Shown piece after piece: positions 33,272-40,963 of a stretch of DNA of 64,000 nucleotides. Below the pieces are notes generated by a model, which did no database searches, was not told the origin of the DNA, and saw nothing but the letters and a program-made list of their open reading frames with translations. Numbering within the stretch: the first letter of the stretch is position 1; the number at the start of each line of letters is the position of its first letter. The stretch comes from Haloferax sp. Atlit-12N (GTDB lineage: Archaea > Halobacteriota > Halobacteria > Halobacteriales > Haloferacaceae). The stretch lies in the NCBI RefSeq assembly GCF_003383095.1, contig NZ_PSYW01000001.1:1178001-1242000 (forward strand), read 5' to 3'. The position numbers and the translations under genes are program-made.

Positions 33272-35934
33272 TGGGTCTTCGAGATGTCCTCAACTCCAGC
33301 GGTGGCGGCAGTGACGAAGACCAACAGGCCGCAGAAGAGTATGACGAGAATGTCCGCGATTCGCGAGACGATGCAACATCAACCTCGTCGTCAAGCTCGC
33401 CAGACTCATCGTCATCTTCGCGCGACCGAGACCGAGAAATCGTCGAACAGCGAAAAAGTCAGCGGCGGGGCGACCGGTACCAAACCGGCAATGAATCACC
33501 CTCGGGTTCGGACAGTAACACCACCACGTCGTCCGGGTCATCCACAAGCTCTCAAGACACGACAGACCGGCAGGCAGTCGAACAGTACAAAGAGGCCGTT
33601 CAAGACTCAAAAGAGAGACAGTCTGAGACGGTCGACAAAGGAACGACAATTCTCGCCGACTCTCCCAACAGATTCGAGACTGTCGAAGAGCGCCTGAACC
33701 AAACCACCGACCCGTCGAGAATTTCGATCACCGAGGGAGGTTCCAGTTCAGGAGTCGTTGCCGAGTACACGGCTGACGGCCGCGAGTATCGTCAAGAGTT
33801 CCGCTTTGAGGATCGAGAACGTCTCCAGAACCTCAGAGACAACGCTCGTGCGCGGAAGACCGACTCGGGAATCGAAATTCTCGACGCCGTTCGATACAAC
33901 GATGATACCGATTCCTACAGGGACGAACGACAGATGTCTATCGTCGAAGAGACACTCCGCGACGACTTTGGAGAGCCTAACCGGATCTCTGTCACCCAGT
34001 CCGACCAGAGTGACGACGTCTACGTCGCGGAAGCGGAGTACGGCAACTCGACCTACACGCGCTTCTTCTCATTCGGTTCTCAGACCGAAGAGGAGCTGCT
34101 CGAGGCGTCCAAGCGGCGCAAGAAGGATCAGCAGAAGGTGAAGTCCACGACTGAGCAAGACCCAGTCCCAGAACAAGACACTCAGCTCACCAAGAGTCCG
34201 ACAGGCCAGATTTCGACCCGAGAACGAGAGCGTGCCCGAGACGCTCTCGCAGACAAAGCCGGAGTCGGCGCGAGAGATGTGAAAATAACTGGCCGAACTG
34301 AAGACGGTGGCTATCGCGGGCTTGCAGTCGACTTTGAAGAAACCCAGCGAAAAGCCGTCTCAGAAGCCGTCGAGAGCGCCGACAGAGCGAGCGACGCAAT
34401 TGATTGGGAACAGGCGGTGCAAGATCCCGTCGGATTCCTCAGGGGTGCTGGTCGTGAGCGCGAGGAAGCCCTGCTTCGCCCGATCTCGAAGTTCGGAGAC
34501 GGTGCGAGAGAATCGATTGACGACATCAATCGCCGACTCACTCCTGGTGATGATGTCTACACCGATCGAGACCTTGCAAACGACATCGTTGGCGGGTTGA
34601 GCGATAACAAAGAAGGCATCGCGACCGCCGCGGCTGCGGGTGTCGTCGCTCCAGAGCCTGCGACGAGTGTCGGAGGTGCGATCACTCTCGGAGGAATCGC
34701 TGTCGCCGGACTCGCTGCTGACGCCGTCCTCAATCAGAACGAGGGGGAACTCGGAGTTCCCGAGGAGCAACAGCAGTCCGAGGTCGATGTCCCGGCAGAT
34801 CCCGCATCCAGCAATTCCGAGGTCAACGTACCCGAGGACGGTTCAGCGTCGATGTCAGAAGTGGACGTTCCTGCGGATGGCACGATGCAGCGACCCGAGG
34901 TTGGCGTGCCCGACCAGAATGAGCCCGACGTTCTGACCATCTCGGCCGCTGAGCTTGTGTCTCGTGGTCGGCAAAAAGAGCGAGACGAAGAGGAAGAGCA
35001 GATCGACCCACTCGCGGAATCCATGCGTGAGATGGAACGCTCGCAGCGGCAGGGCTTCTCGAACAAGCCACCTGAGAGCTACGTCGATGTCGATGAGGGC
35101 GGCTACCAGTATCAAGACTGGGAGCCTGTCGAAATCATCCGCCGGGAAGAGGAGACTGCTGCGCAGCAGTCTGACGTCATGGACGCGGCACAGTCGACCC
35201 AACAGCCCTCGGTCAACGTCGACGTCGGGAGCTTTGGCGGGAGTTCGTCGCAGCCGGAAACCCTGCCGCTCCTCGACGATGCTCAAGACGCAGAACAAGA
35301 CCTCGCAGAAGAAGTCGTCACAGACGTTGGTGCCGATCAACGAGAGTCTCAACGGCCTGACGAGGTGTTCGGCCAGACTCCAGGAGCAGATGTCGGAGTC
35401 GGCTCGGTGACCGTCGGTGAGATCGGCACGACCACAGCCACGGACACCGCGACTTCGACAGAGACCGCGACCCCCAACGGCTACGGTGCACCTTATCCAA
35501 CGGCCTTCGCCGACGAGACACCCCCAGCCGACGGTTATGGCTACAGCTACGAGTTCACCGGGAGAAATCAAAGGCAGCGTCGAAGCGCTGGCGAGGGAAC
35601 CAATTCTCGAGACTTCGGCCTCGGTCTTGGCGTCGATTCTCGTGGTTCTGCAGGGGACCGATTCGCATCTGGATGGTACGCTGAGACTGTCACGGACATC
35701 GCGACCACCGGACAGAGTGACGAAGATCCACTCACGCAAGCCGAACTCGCGGCCCTCGCCGGTGAAGGTCTCTCGTACGGTGAACTCCCGACAGCCGAGA
35801 TGGTCCGAGGCGATCCTGAAACGAGAGAACGTATCGACGACGTCGAATCGCTGCTCGGTTTCGCGAACTCGGGCGACGGAGTTGACGACGAAAAAGAGAC
35901 CGACAGCTGGTTTACCGGCTGGGGGAGGTTCTGA
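33271..35934 (+). CDS. large repeat-containing structural protein
   Basis: The 887-residue protein has a Ser/Asp/Arg low-complexity N-terminus. Two or three related modules of about 70-90 residues span residues 130-370 (DPSRISITEGGSSSGVVAEY; EPNRISVTQSDQSDDVYVAE; then DVKITGRTEDGGYRGLAVDF). A hydrophobic Ala/Gly/Val segment lies at about 450-487. Four to five tandem 13-residue repeats start at residue 503 (SEVDVPADPASSN type), and an acidic Gln-rich C-terminal part follows. No enzyme motif. It is the longest gene of the cluster and probably the main scaffold of the particle. Confidence 0.72.
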   Translation: MGLRDVLNSSGGGSDEDQQAAEEYDENVRDSRDDATSTSSSSSPDSSSSSRDRDREIVEQRKSQRRGDRYQTGNESPSGSDSNTTTSSGSSTSSQDTTDRQAVEQYKEAVQDSKERQSETVDKGTTILADSPNRFETVEERLNQTTDPSRISITEGGSSSGVVAEYTADGREYRQEFRFEDRERLQNLRDNARARKTDSGIEILDAVRYNDDTDSYRDERQMSIVEETLRDDFGEPNRISVTQSDQSDDVYVAEAEYGNSTYTRFFSFGSQTEEELLEASKRRKKDQQKVKSTTEQDPVPEQDTQLTKSPTGQISTRERERARDALADKAGVGARDVKITGRTEDGGYRGLAVDFEETQRKAVSEAVESADRASDAIDWEQAVQDPVGFLRGAGREREEALLRPISKFGDGARESIDDINRRLTPGDDVYTDRDLANDIVGGLSDNKEGIATAAAAGVVAPEPATSVGGAITLGGIAVAGLAADAVLNQNEGELGVPEEQQQSEVDVPADPASSNSEVNVPEDGSASMSEVDVPADGTMQRPEVGVPDQNEPDVLTISAAELVSRGRQKERDEEEEQIDPLAESMREMERSQRQGFSNKPPESYVDVDEGGYQYQDWEPVEIIRREEETAAQQSDVMDAAQSTQQPSVNVDVGSFGGSSSQPETLPLLDDAQDAEQDLAEEVVTDVGADQRESQRPDEVFGQTPGADVGVGSVTVGEIGTTTATDTATSTETATPNGYGAPYPTAFADETPPADGYGYSYEFTGRNQRQRRSAGEGTNSRDFGLGLGVDSRGSAGDRFASGWYAETVTDIATTGQSDEDPLTQAELAALAGEGLSYGELPTAEMVRGDPETRERIDDVESLLGFANSGDGVDDEKETDSWFTGWGRF

Positions 35935-36125
35935 TGAGCCCGTATTCGTTTCCACTCGCGATGTTCTCGTTCTTCGGGTTTGTCGCTATCATCCCGGTCT
36001 GGTTGTGGTTCCTCAACGACCGTCTTCCAGGCCTGCCTCTGGAGTTCCAGTTCATTGCGGGACTCGTTCTTCCCGCCGCGCTGCTTGTCTTCATTGGATC
36101 ATGGATGCAGCCCGGAGGTGCCTGA
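35934..36125 (+). CDS. 63-residue two-span membrane protein
   Basis: MSPYSFPLAMFSFFGFVAII starts the first helix; the second is AGLVLPAALLVFIGSWM. It starts inside the stop codon of the large gene (TGATG). Confidence 0.62.
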   Translation: MSPYSFPLAMFSFFGFVAIIPVWLWFLNDRLPGLPLEFQFIAGLVLPAALLVFIGSWMQPGGA

Positions 36126-36127
36126 CG

Positions 36128-36328
36128 ATGCGAGCCGAGTTGCAGCTCGTCGATGCCGTCATGGGATTCTTCGTCCTGGTCGCGATCCTCGCGCTCGCTC
36201 CGTTCACCTACCAGTTTATCGGCATGGTGTCGGCAGAGTCAGACCCGTTGACTGCACTCCTCATGCAGTTGATCCCTCCGCTACTCCTCATCGGGCTCGT
36301 CGTCTCAATCGGGGTGAGTGCCAGATGA
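36128..36328 (+). CDS. 66-residue two-span membrane protein
   Basis: MRAELQLVDAVMGFFVLVAI begins helix 1; helix 2 is LMQLIPPLLLIGLVVSIGV. It has the same size and topology as both neighbours, suggesting a set of three related small membrane proteins. Confidence 0.62.
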   Translation: MRAELQLVDAVMGFFVLVAILALAPFTYQFIGMVSAESDPLTALLMQLIPPLLLIGLVVSIGVSAR

Positions 36329-36546
36329 TGGGTTCGAGAGGCCGGATCACCGTGCCAGATGTCGTGTACACCACTGCGACGCTCGCGTTCGTCGGAGCAC
36401 TTGCTCCGGTCTTTTACGACGGTCTTGACGCGAACGCGGGACAGTTGGGTACTGGAGAGGCCTTCCTTTTCCAGTTGATTGGCCCCCTTCTCGCGTTAGT
36501 ATTGATGTCAGTTATCTGGTTCAAAGCGACGAGAGGTGTGTCATGA
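36325..36546 (+). CDS. 73-residue two-span membrane protein
   Basis: MMGSRGRITVPDVVYTTATL begins the protein; the second helix is FQLIGPLLALVLMSVIWF. The start overlaps the previous stop (ATGATG) and its stop overlaps the next ATG. Confidence 0.62.
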   Translation: MMGSRGRITVPDVVYTTATLAFVGALAPVFYDGLDANAGQLGTGEAFLFQLIGPLLALVLMSVIWFKATRGVS

Positions 36547-38573
36547 ACCTTCGTTCCGAAGGTGCACGATTCGCTCTTGTCATTCTCGTCCTGTTGCTGG
36601 TGAGCGCTCCGGTTTTGGGAGCCACATATCAGTTCGAAGACTTTGAAGACGGCCTCGATGGATGGACAGAGAGCAGCGGCAGTTGGTCGATTACTTCGAC
36701 ATCCTACGAGGGCACTCAAGCAGTCGAATCCACATCTTTCGGCTACCTGAGGTCGAATGGAACTGCAAATTACACCGATGTTAATGCGACATTCCGTGTC
36801 TACCTCGAACCTGATGCAACGTCCCGATTCCGTCTTGGAGACGATGGCACTGACTATTATCGAGCGACCGTCGACCAAGCAGGGACTGTCGAATTTGGGG
36901 GAGTCTCAGATGGAGGGGTTACCGACAACACAACCACCGCCACAGTCCCCGCGGACGAATGGCTGCTCGGAGAAATAAGATGGCGCTCTGACGACGTCCA
37001 ATTCATTCTCAAGGACCAAGCTGGGAATACGATAACGACACTAACCGAGCCACGCGAAAACGTTGGAACTGGTCAAATAACACTCATCGACCTCTCTGGA
37101 ACCGTTCGTTTTGACGACATCACAACCGAGACTCGGAACCGCGATGCCACTATTTCGAACGCCACTCCATCAGCCGGTTCCCTGCAAACAGAGAGTTCGG
37201 TTGAGTTGTCTGCTGATGTTGCGGACGAAGACTTCGATATCGGTGCAACAGATACCGTCTACTTCCTAGATGGTACCGGAGCGACGATCTCGTCGACGAC
37301 CGTCACTGAAAATCGAACTGTCACTGCCAACTGGTCGGGAGCAAATGCCGGCTCGAACAACTGGAGTGTCGTGGTCAACGAACCCGCTTCCGGAAACACA
37401 TCATTCGGCCCGTTCAGCTTCGAATATCCGCAGAACCTCACCATTAAGAACGAGAGCGACACCCAGTTGCTCGACAACCTCTCTGAGCCAGTCACGCTAC
37501 GATTTTACTACGAGAACGGCAGCACCGCAGAGGTTGTTGAACGACAGACATCAAACGGCATTGCGTCTCTTTCTGGACTCCCTGTTGACCGTTCGTTCGT
37601 GGTCGTTGCTGATGCACCCGGGTATCTCCCGCGTCGCATCTTCGTCAGCTCGCTCCTCGAACAGCAGTCAATCTACCTCCTGCCCAGCTCAGCACAACAC
37701 GTCGAGAATCTTCTCACCTTGCAGGACTACTCTGGCGATTACGCGCCAGACGAGACTGTGCTTATCATCCAACGATCAATCAATGGGTCGTGGGAGACGG
37801 TTCAGGGGGACTACTTCGGTGCCACGGGTGAATACAGCGCTCAGCTGGCCTACAACGTCCGACACAGAATGATCCTCAGAAATACGCGAACGGGTGATCA
37901 GAAGGTCGTTGGACCGTACACACCCATTTCAGATGGCACGAAGAACATCAAGGTCACTCGTGAAGGAGACATCGAGCTTGTTCTCGACGCGCCTCGGGTC
38001 CTCTTTGATCCGTCGGTTGGGTCGGTTTCAGCCGTCAGCAACACCCAACTCGTCGTCACAGTCGACAACCAGAGTAGCGAACTCAGATCATGGAGTGTCG
38101 AGGTCATCTATCGTAACCAGACGGCGCAGGAAACGCTGTTCCTGACTAATGAGACCTCACCGGAGGGTGGAACGATTTCACCTGCTCTCGACCTCTCAGA
38201 GCGCGCAGGGGGGAACGTCACAGTCCTTGTCAACTACACGACTGAAGACGGACAAACGGGGCAGCGCTCTGAGACGTTCATCGTCCGCGAGACGTTCGCG
38301 AATCAGTATTCGCTCCTCTCTGTGCTCGGGAACATCGGGACGATGATTCCATCTCCGAATCTCTCGATATTCACGACGTTCATCGCAATTATCGTCTCAG
38401 TCCTTGCAGCGACTGGTGTCGCATCGGCGTTCCGCGCGAGCACCGAACTCGTCGGAGTCACCGTCGTTGGCACGCTGGCATTCTTCAGCATCATCAACTG
38501 GATCGGCGTCCCGATCGTGTTCGTCTCAGGAATGTCACTAATCGCGTTCGCAGCGCTCAGGAGGGGTCTGTAA
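36543..38573 (+). CDS. large secreted membrane protein with LamG-like ectodomain
   Basis: The 676-residue protein has a signal peptide (ARFALVILVLLLVSAPVLGA). A jelly-roll lectin-like domain follows (about 27-195, DGLDGWTESSGSWSITST), then beta-sandwich repeats to about residue 590 with many Asn-X-Ser/Thr sequons, and three or four membrane helices at the end. It would expose a glycosylated ectodomain outside the membrane, as expected for a particle surface or attachment protein. It is the largest exported protein of the element. No sequence family is named with certainty. Confidence 0.75.
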   Translation: MNLRSEGARFALVILVLLLVSAPVLGATYQFEDFEDGLDGWTESSGSWSITSTSYEGTQAVESTSFGYLRSNGTANYTDVNATFRVYLEPDATSRFRLGDDGTDYYRATVDQAGTVEFGGVSDGGVTDNTTTATVPADEWLLGEIRWRSDDVQFILKDQAGNTITTLTEPRENVGTGQITLIDLSGTVRFDDITTETRNRDATISNATPSAGSLQTESSVELSADVADEDFDIGATDTVYFLDGTGATISSTTVTENRTVTANWSGANAGSNNWSVVVNEPASGNTSFGPFSFEYPQNLTIKNESDTQLLDNLSEPVTLRFYYENGSTAEVVERQTSNGIASLSGLPVDRSFVVVADAPGYLPRRIFVSSLLEQQSIYLLPSSAQHVENLLTLQDYSGDYAPDETVLIIQRSINGSWETVQGDYFGATGEYSAQLAYNVRHRMILRNTRTGDQKVVGPYTPISDGTKNIKVTREGDIELVLDAPRVLFDPSVGSVSAVSNTQLVVTVDNQSSELRSWSVEVIYRNQTAQETLFLTNETSPEGGTISPALDLSERAGGNVTVLVNYTTEDGQTGQRSETFIVRETFANQYSLLSVLGNIGTMIPSPNLSIFTTFIAIIVSVLAATGVASAFRASTELVGVTVVGTLAFFSIINWIGVPIVFVSGMSLIAFAALRRGL

Positions 38574-38953
38574 TGCGATTCAGTCACATCCTGCTGGTCT
38601 ACTTCGTGATGGGCGCGATGATGTTCGGAGGCGGCGTCATCGAGTGGAATCAGTCAGGCGTCGTTGGCATCTTCGTCGAATACTCGCCCGGCGAGCAGGT
38701 CGACGTGAATCAAGACACTGCGAACGACCTCGAACGTCTCGGCGGTCCGATCCAAGAGGCAGCTGAGTCCATCGGTGGCGGGGCGCTCATTGCGCTCTGG
38801 AGCATCCTGTCGAACATCATCGGCTACCTATTCTGGCCGATAACGACATTGCTGAGTCTGAACGCTCCACTTGAGATTGTCCTTATCTTCGGTGGGATAC
38901 CGACCGTCGCGTTCTTCGGCGGCATCATCACACTCATCGGGAGCACCTCATGA
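38573..38953 (+). CDS. 126-residue membrane protein
   Basis: MRFSHILLVYFVMGAMMFGG begins a first helix; a soluble loop of about 40 residues follows, and then two or three hydrophobic helices. It directly follows the ectodomain gene and may form its membrane partner. Confidence 0.65.
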   Translation: MRFSHILLVYFVMGAMMFGGGVIEWNQSGVVGIFVEYSPGEQVDVNQDTANDLERLGGPIQEAAESIGGGALIALWSILSNIIGYLFWPITTLLSLNAPLEIVLIFGGIPTVAFFGGIITLIGSTS

Positions 38954-39429
38954 TTCGACACACCCAAAGCATGCTCGTCGTGTGTCTCCTGGTCGCGACG
39001 ATTGTCATCCCAGGCATCGTCGTCGCACAGGAATCGAACAACTCGACGGACATCAACGAAACCGCACCGTACTACGCGAACAACTCATCAAACGTCTCCG
39101 TCGACACGTGGCTCGAAGGCCGTTCAGATCCAACCCTCGACAACATCACGAACATCGCGACGCGGATCGGACCGTTCGTCATCGGCGGAGGGAGCACGAG
39201 TATCGGAAGTGCACAGGCTGGGGCGCTCGTCACCGGTCTAATGGTCCTTGCCGTCTTCCTCGGAGCAGTCATGGGGTCTGGCGTCGGATCGGCTGGAGGC
39301 GCGACGATCGCGGTCGCGATCGCCGCGGCTATCGTCCAAGTCGGTCTCGCACCGCAATGGATGTGGGCCATCGTCGTGCTCGGAGTCGGGATCGTGATGG
39401 CGACCGTCTCTATCCGCGCGTTCAGGTGA
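38950..39429 (+). CDS. 159-residue membrane protein with signal peptide and sequons
   Basis: A signal-like helix (MLVVCLLVATIVIPGIVVA) precedes a short outer region with Asn-X-Ser/Thr sites (ESNNSTDINETAPYYANNSS). Three hydrophobic helices with Gly-rich turns (GSGVGSAGGATIAVAIAAAI) follow. Starts overlap as CTCATGA with the previous gene. Confidence 0.65.
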   Translation: MIRHTQSMLVVCLLVATIVIPGIVVAQESNNSTDINETAPYYANNSSNVSVDTWLEGRSDPTLDNITNIATRIGPFVIGGGSTSIGSAQAGALVTGLMVLAVFLGAVMGSGVGSAGGATIAVAIAAAIVQVGLAPQWMWAIVVLGVGIVMATVSIRAFR

Positions 39430-39433
39430 CACC

Positions 39434-39865
39434 ATGGATCCCCTCCCAACGTCCACCCCGCTCGACGCGCCAACGACCGCGTGCAGCGACCCGACGGTTG
39501 TTGTCGATGGAATCCCCGTGTGTACGAAGCAAGGCCCAGAGTGGCTTGTCAGGCTCATGTACGCACCACCAGAATGGCTCGGGCTCGCACTCAAGTTGCT
39601 CATCGTCGCAGTCGTCGTGTTGACAGCGCTCGGATACTACCGACACGGCGTCGACAAGCAGGTAATCCGAGAGAGCGCAGAGAACGGCGCGGCGTGGCTT
39701 CTCGTCCTCGCGCTTGCGACGACTCTTCGCGGGACCGGAATCGCCCCTGGTGGCTACTTCGCGACGGTACTCGTGGCTGGCGTCGGAGGTTTCGGACTGA
39801 CGAAGCTCGGAGCCATCGTGATTGAGCGCCTCGACGAACGGAGGTCATCTGAGATTAGCGAGTAG
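39434..39865 (+). CDS. 143-residue membrane protein
   Basis: An N-terminal part with two Cys (TACSDP, PVCTKQ) precedes three hydrophobic helices (LKLLIVAVVVLTALGYY, WLLVLALATTL, TVLVAGVGGFGL). It is the last gene before the next promoter and the only one of the cluster with a Cys pair in a short outer segment. Confidence 0.65.
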   Translation: MDPLPTSTPLDAPTTACSDPTVVVDGIPVCTKQGPEWLVRLMYAPPEWLGLALKLLIVAVVVLTALGYYRHGVDKQVIRESAENGAAWLLVLALATTLRGTGIAPGGYFATVLVAGVGGFGLTKLGAIVIERLDERRSSEISE

Positions 39866-39979
39866 AAAATCTGTACAGTCCCCTTCCAATCCCTGTCCAA
39901 TTCCTCAGAAGTTATACACGTTTTAGAAAGCATTCCATCGGTATGCGAAGCCATCAGAATTCACAGAGGCGATAAGGCC
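39866..39979 (+). promoter_or_regulatory. promoter region before the spike genes, with CTGTACAG
   Basis: CTGTACAG at 39871-39878 matches the paired operator sites at 29989-30005, and a degenerate CTGTCCA follows at 39893-39899. TATA-like TTATAC (39912-39917) and CGTTTTAGA (39919-39927) precede the ATG at 39980. Confidence 0.5.
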
Positions 39980-40963
39980 ATGAGCGACCCGGAACAGATT
40001 GTCAAACTTCTCGTGTCTGCGCTCATCGTCGCAGCGCTGATTCCAGCGTTCATGGGAATTAGTGGTCCGAGTGGCGAGGTCAGCTTCGAACCAACGCTCG
40101 GAAATCACACCGTCGATAAAACGACCCGCGAGATACCCGGAAGCGTCAACGTCGAGGCGACGACTGGCAACGCGCTCTACTTCGACGGCAGCGCCTCGGT
40201 CTCTTCGAACGCGGGCTCAAACATGACCAACGGGTCGTGGACAGTCTGCACGCTGGCGCAGCTCGATGAGAGCGCGGACGCCAACGCGACGTACTCCGCG
40301 TTCGCTCATGACAACGCGTCAGTTCTCATCGACTACGACCACGGCAAGTGGGCCGCGTACTACGACAACGGCTCCGCAGACGCCCGTGCGACTATCGATG
40401 CACCGTCGCCGAAAGACGGGCTGACGCCAGTCTGCGCGCGCTACGACGAATCATCTGAAGAACTCGTCGTCTCTCGCGACGGTCAAGTCTCGTCACCGGA
40501 TGTACTCGACGCCAGTCCCAACACGCGGAACGCGACGTTCGCGTGGGTTGGGACGCTCGACGAGGTCCGGATCATCGGCGAGGACGTCAACAACTCGACC
40601 CTCACGGCGTACGCGAACGACCCGGTCCAACCGTTGTCGGTCAACCACCTCGGTCGAATGATGTTCGACGAGGGGAGCGGCTCGACCTCGACCGTCTACT
40701 ACGACGACGGTGACGCGAACCTCTATCGCACGAGCTGGACGGGCGGCGTCGAAGGACCGAATCTCAAGCGTGGAGTCGATTACCAGCTGTTCGGTGACCC
40801 ATTCACCGTGAAGGTCCTCTCGGGGAGCTACCTCGAAGGAGCACCAGTAGTCTGGGTGTCGTGGGGATCTGGCCTCCCACTCGACATCATGGACATTCTG
40901 GGTCTGCTGATGGCCCTGCTGCTGGTTGTCGCGTTCGGCAACAAAATCATGGAGGCCATGTGA
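39980..40963 (+). CDS. LamG-like membrane-anchored surface protein
   Basis: The 327-residue protein has an N-terminal membrane helix (VKLLVSALIVAALIPAFMGI). A jelly-roll (LamG/concanavalin-like) domain spans about 45-215 (ALYFDGSASVSSNAGSNMTN; WVGTLDEVRIIGEDVNNSTL). A compact module with VYYDDGDANL, GVDYQLFG and WVSWGSG comes next, and a C-terminal membrane helix ends the protein. It is probably a surface spike component. The next gene starts inside its stop codon. Confidence 0.75.
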   Translation: MSDPEQIVKLLVSALIVAALIPAFMGISGPSGEVSFEPTLGNHTVDKTTREIPGSVNVEATTGNALYFDGSASVSSNAGSNMTNGSWTVCTLAQLDESADANATYSAFAHDNASVLIDYDHGKWAAYYDNGSADARATIDAPSPKDGLTPVCARYDESSEELVVSRDGQVSSPDVLDASPNTRNATFAWVGTLDEVRIIGEDVNNSTLTAYANDPVQPLSVNHLGRMMFDEGSGSTSTVYYDDGDANLYRTSWTGGVEGPNLKRGVDYQLFGDPFTVKVLSGSYLEGAPVVWVSWGSGLPLDIMDILGLLMALLLVVAFGNKIMEAM

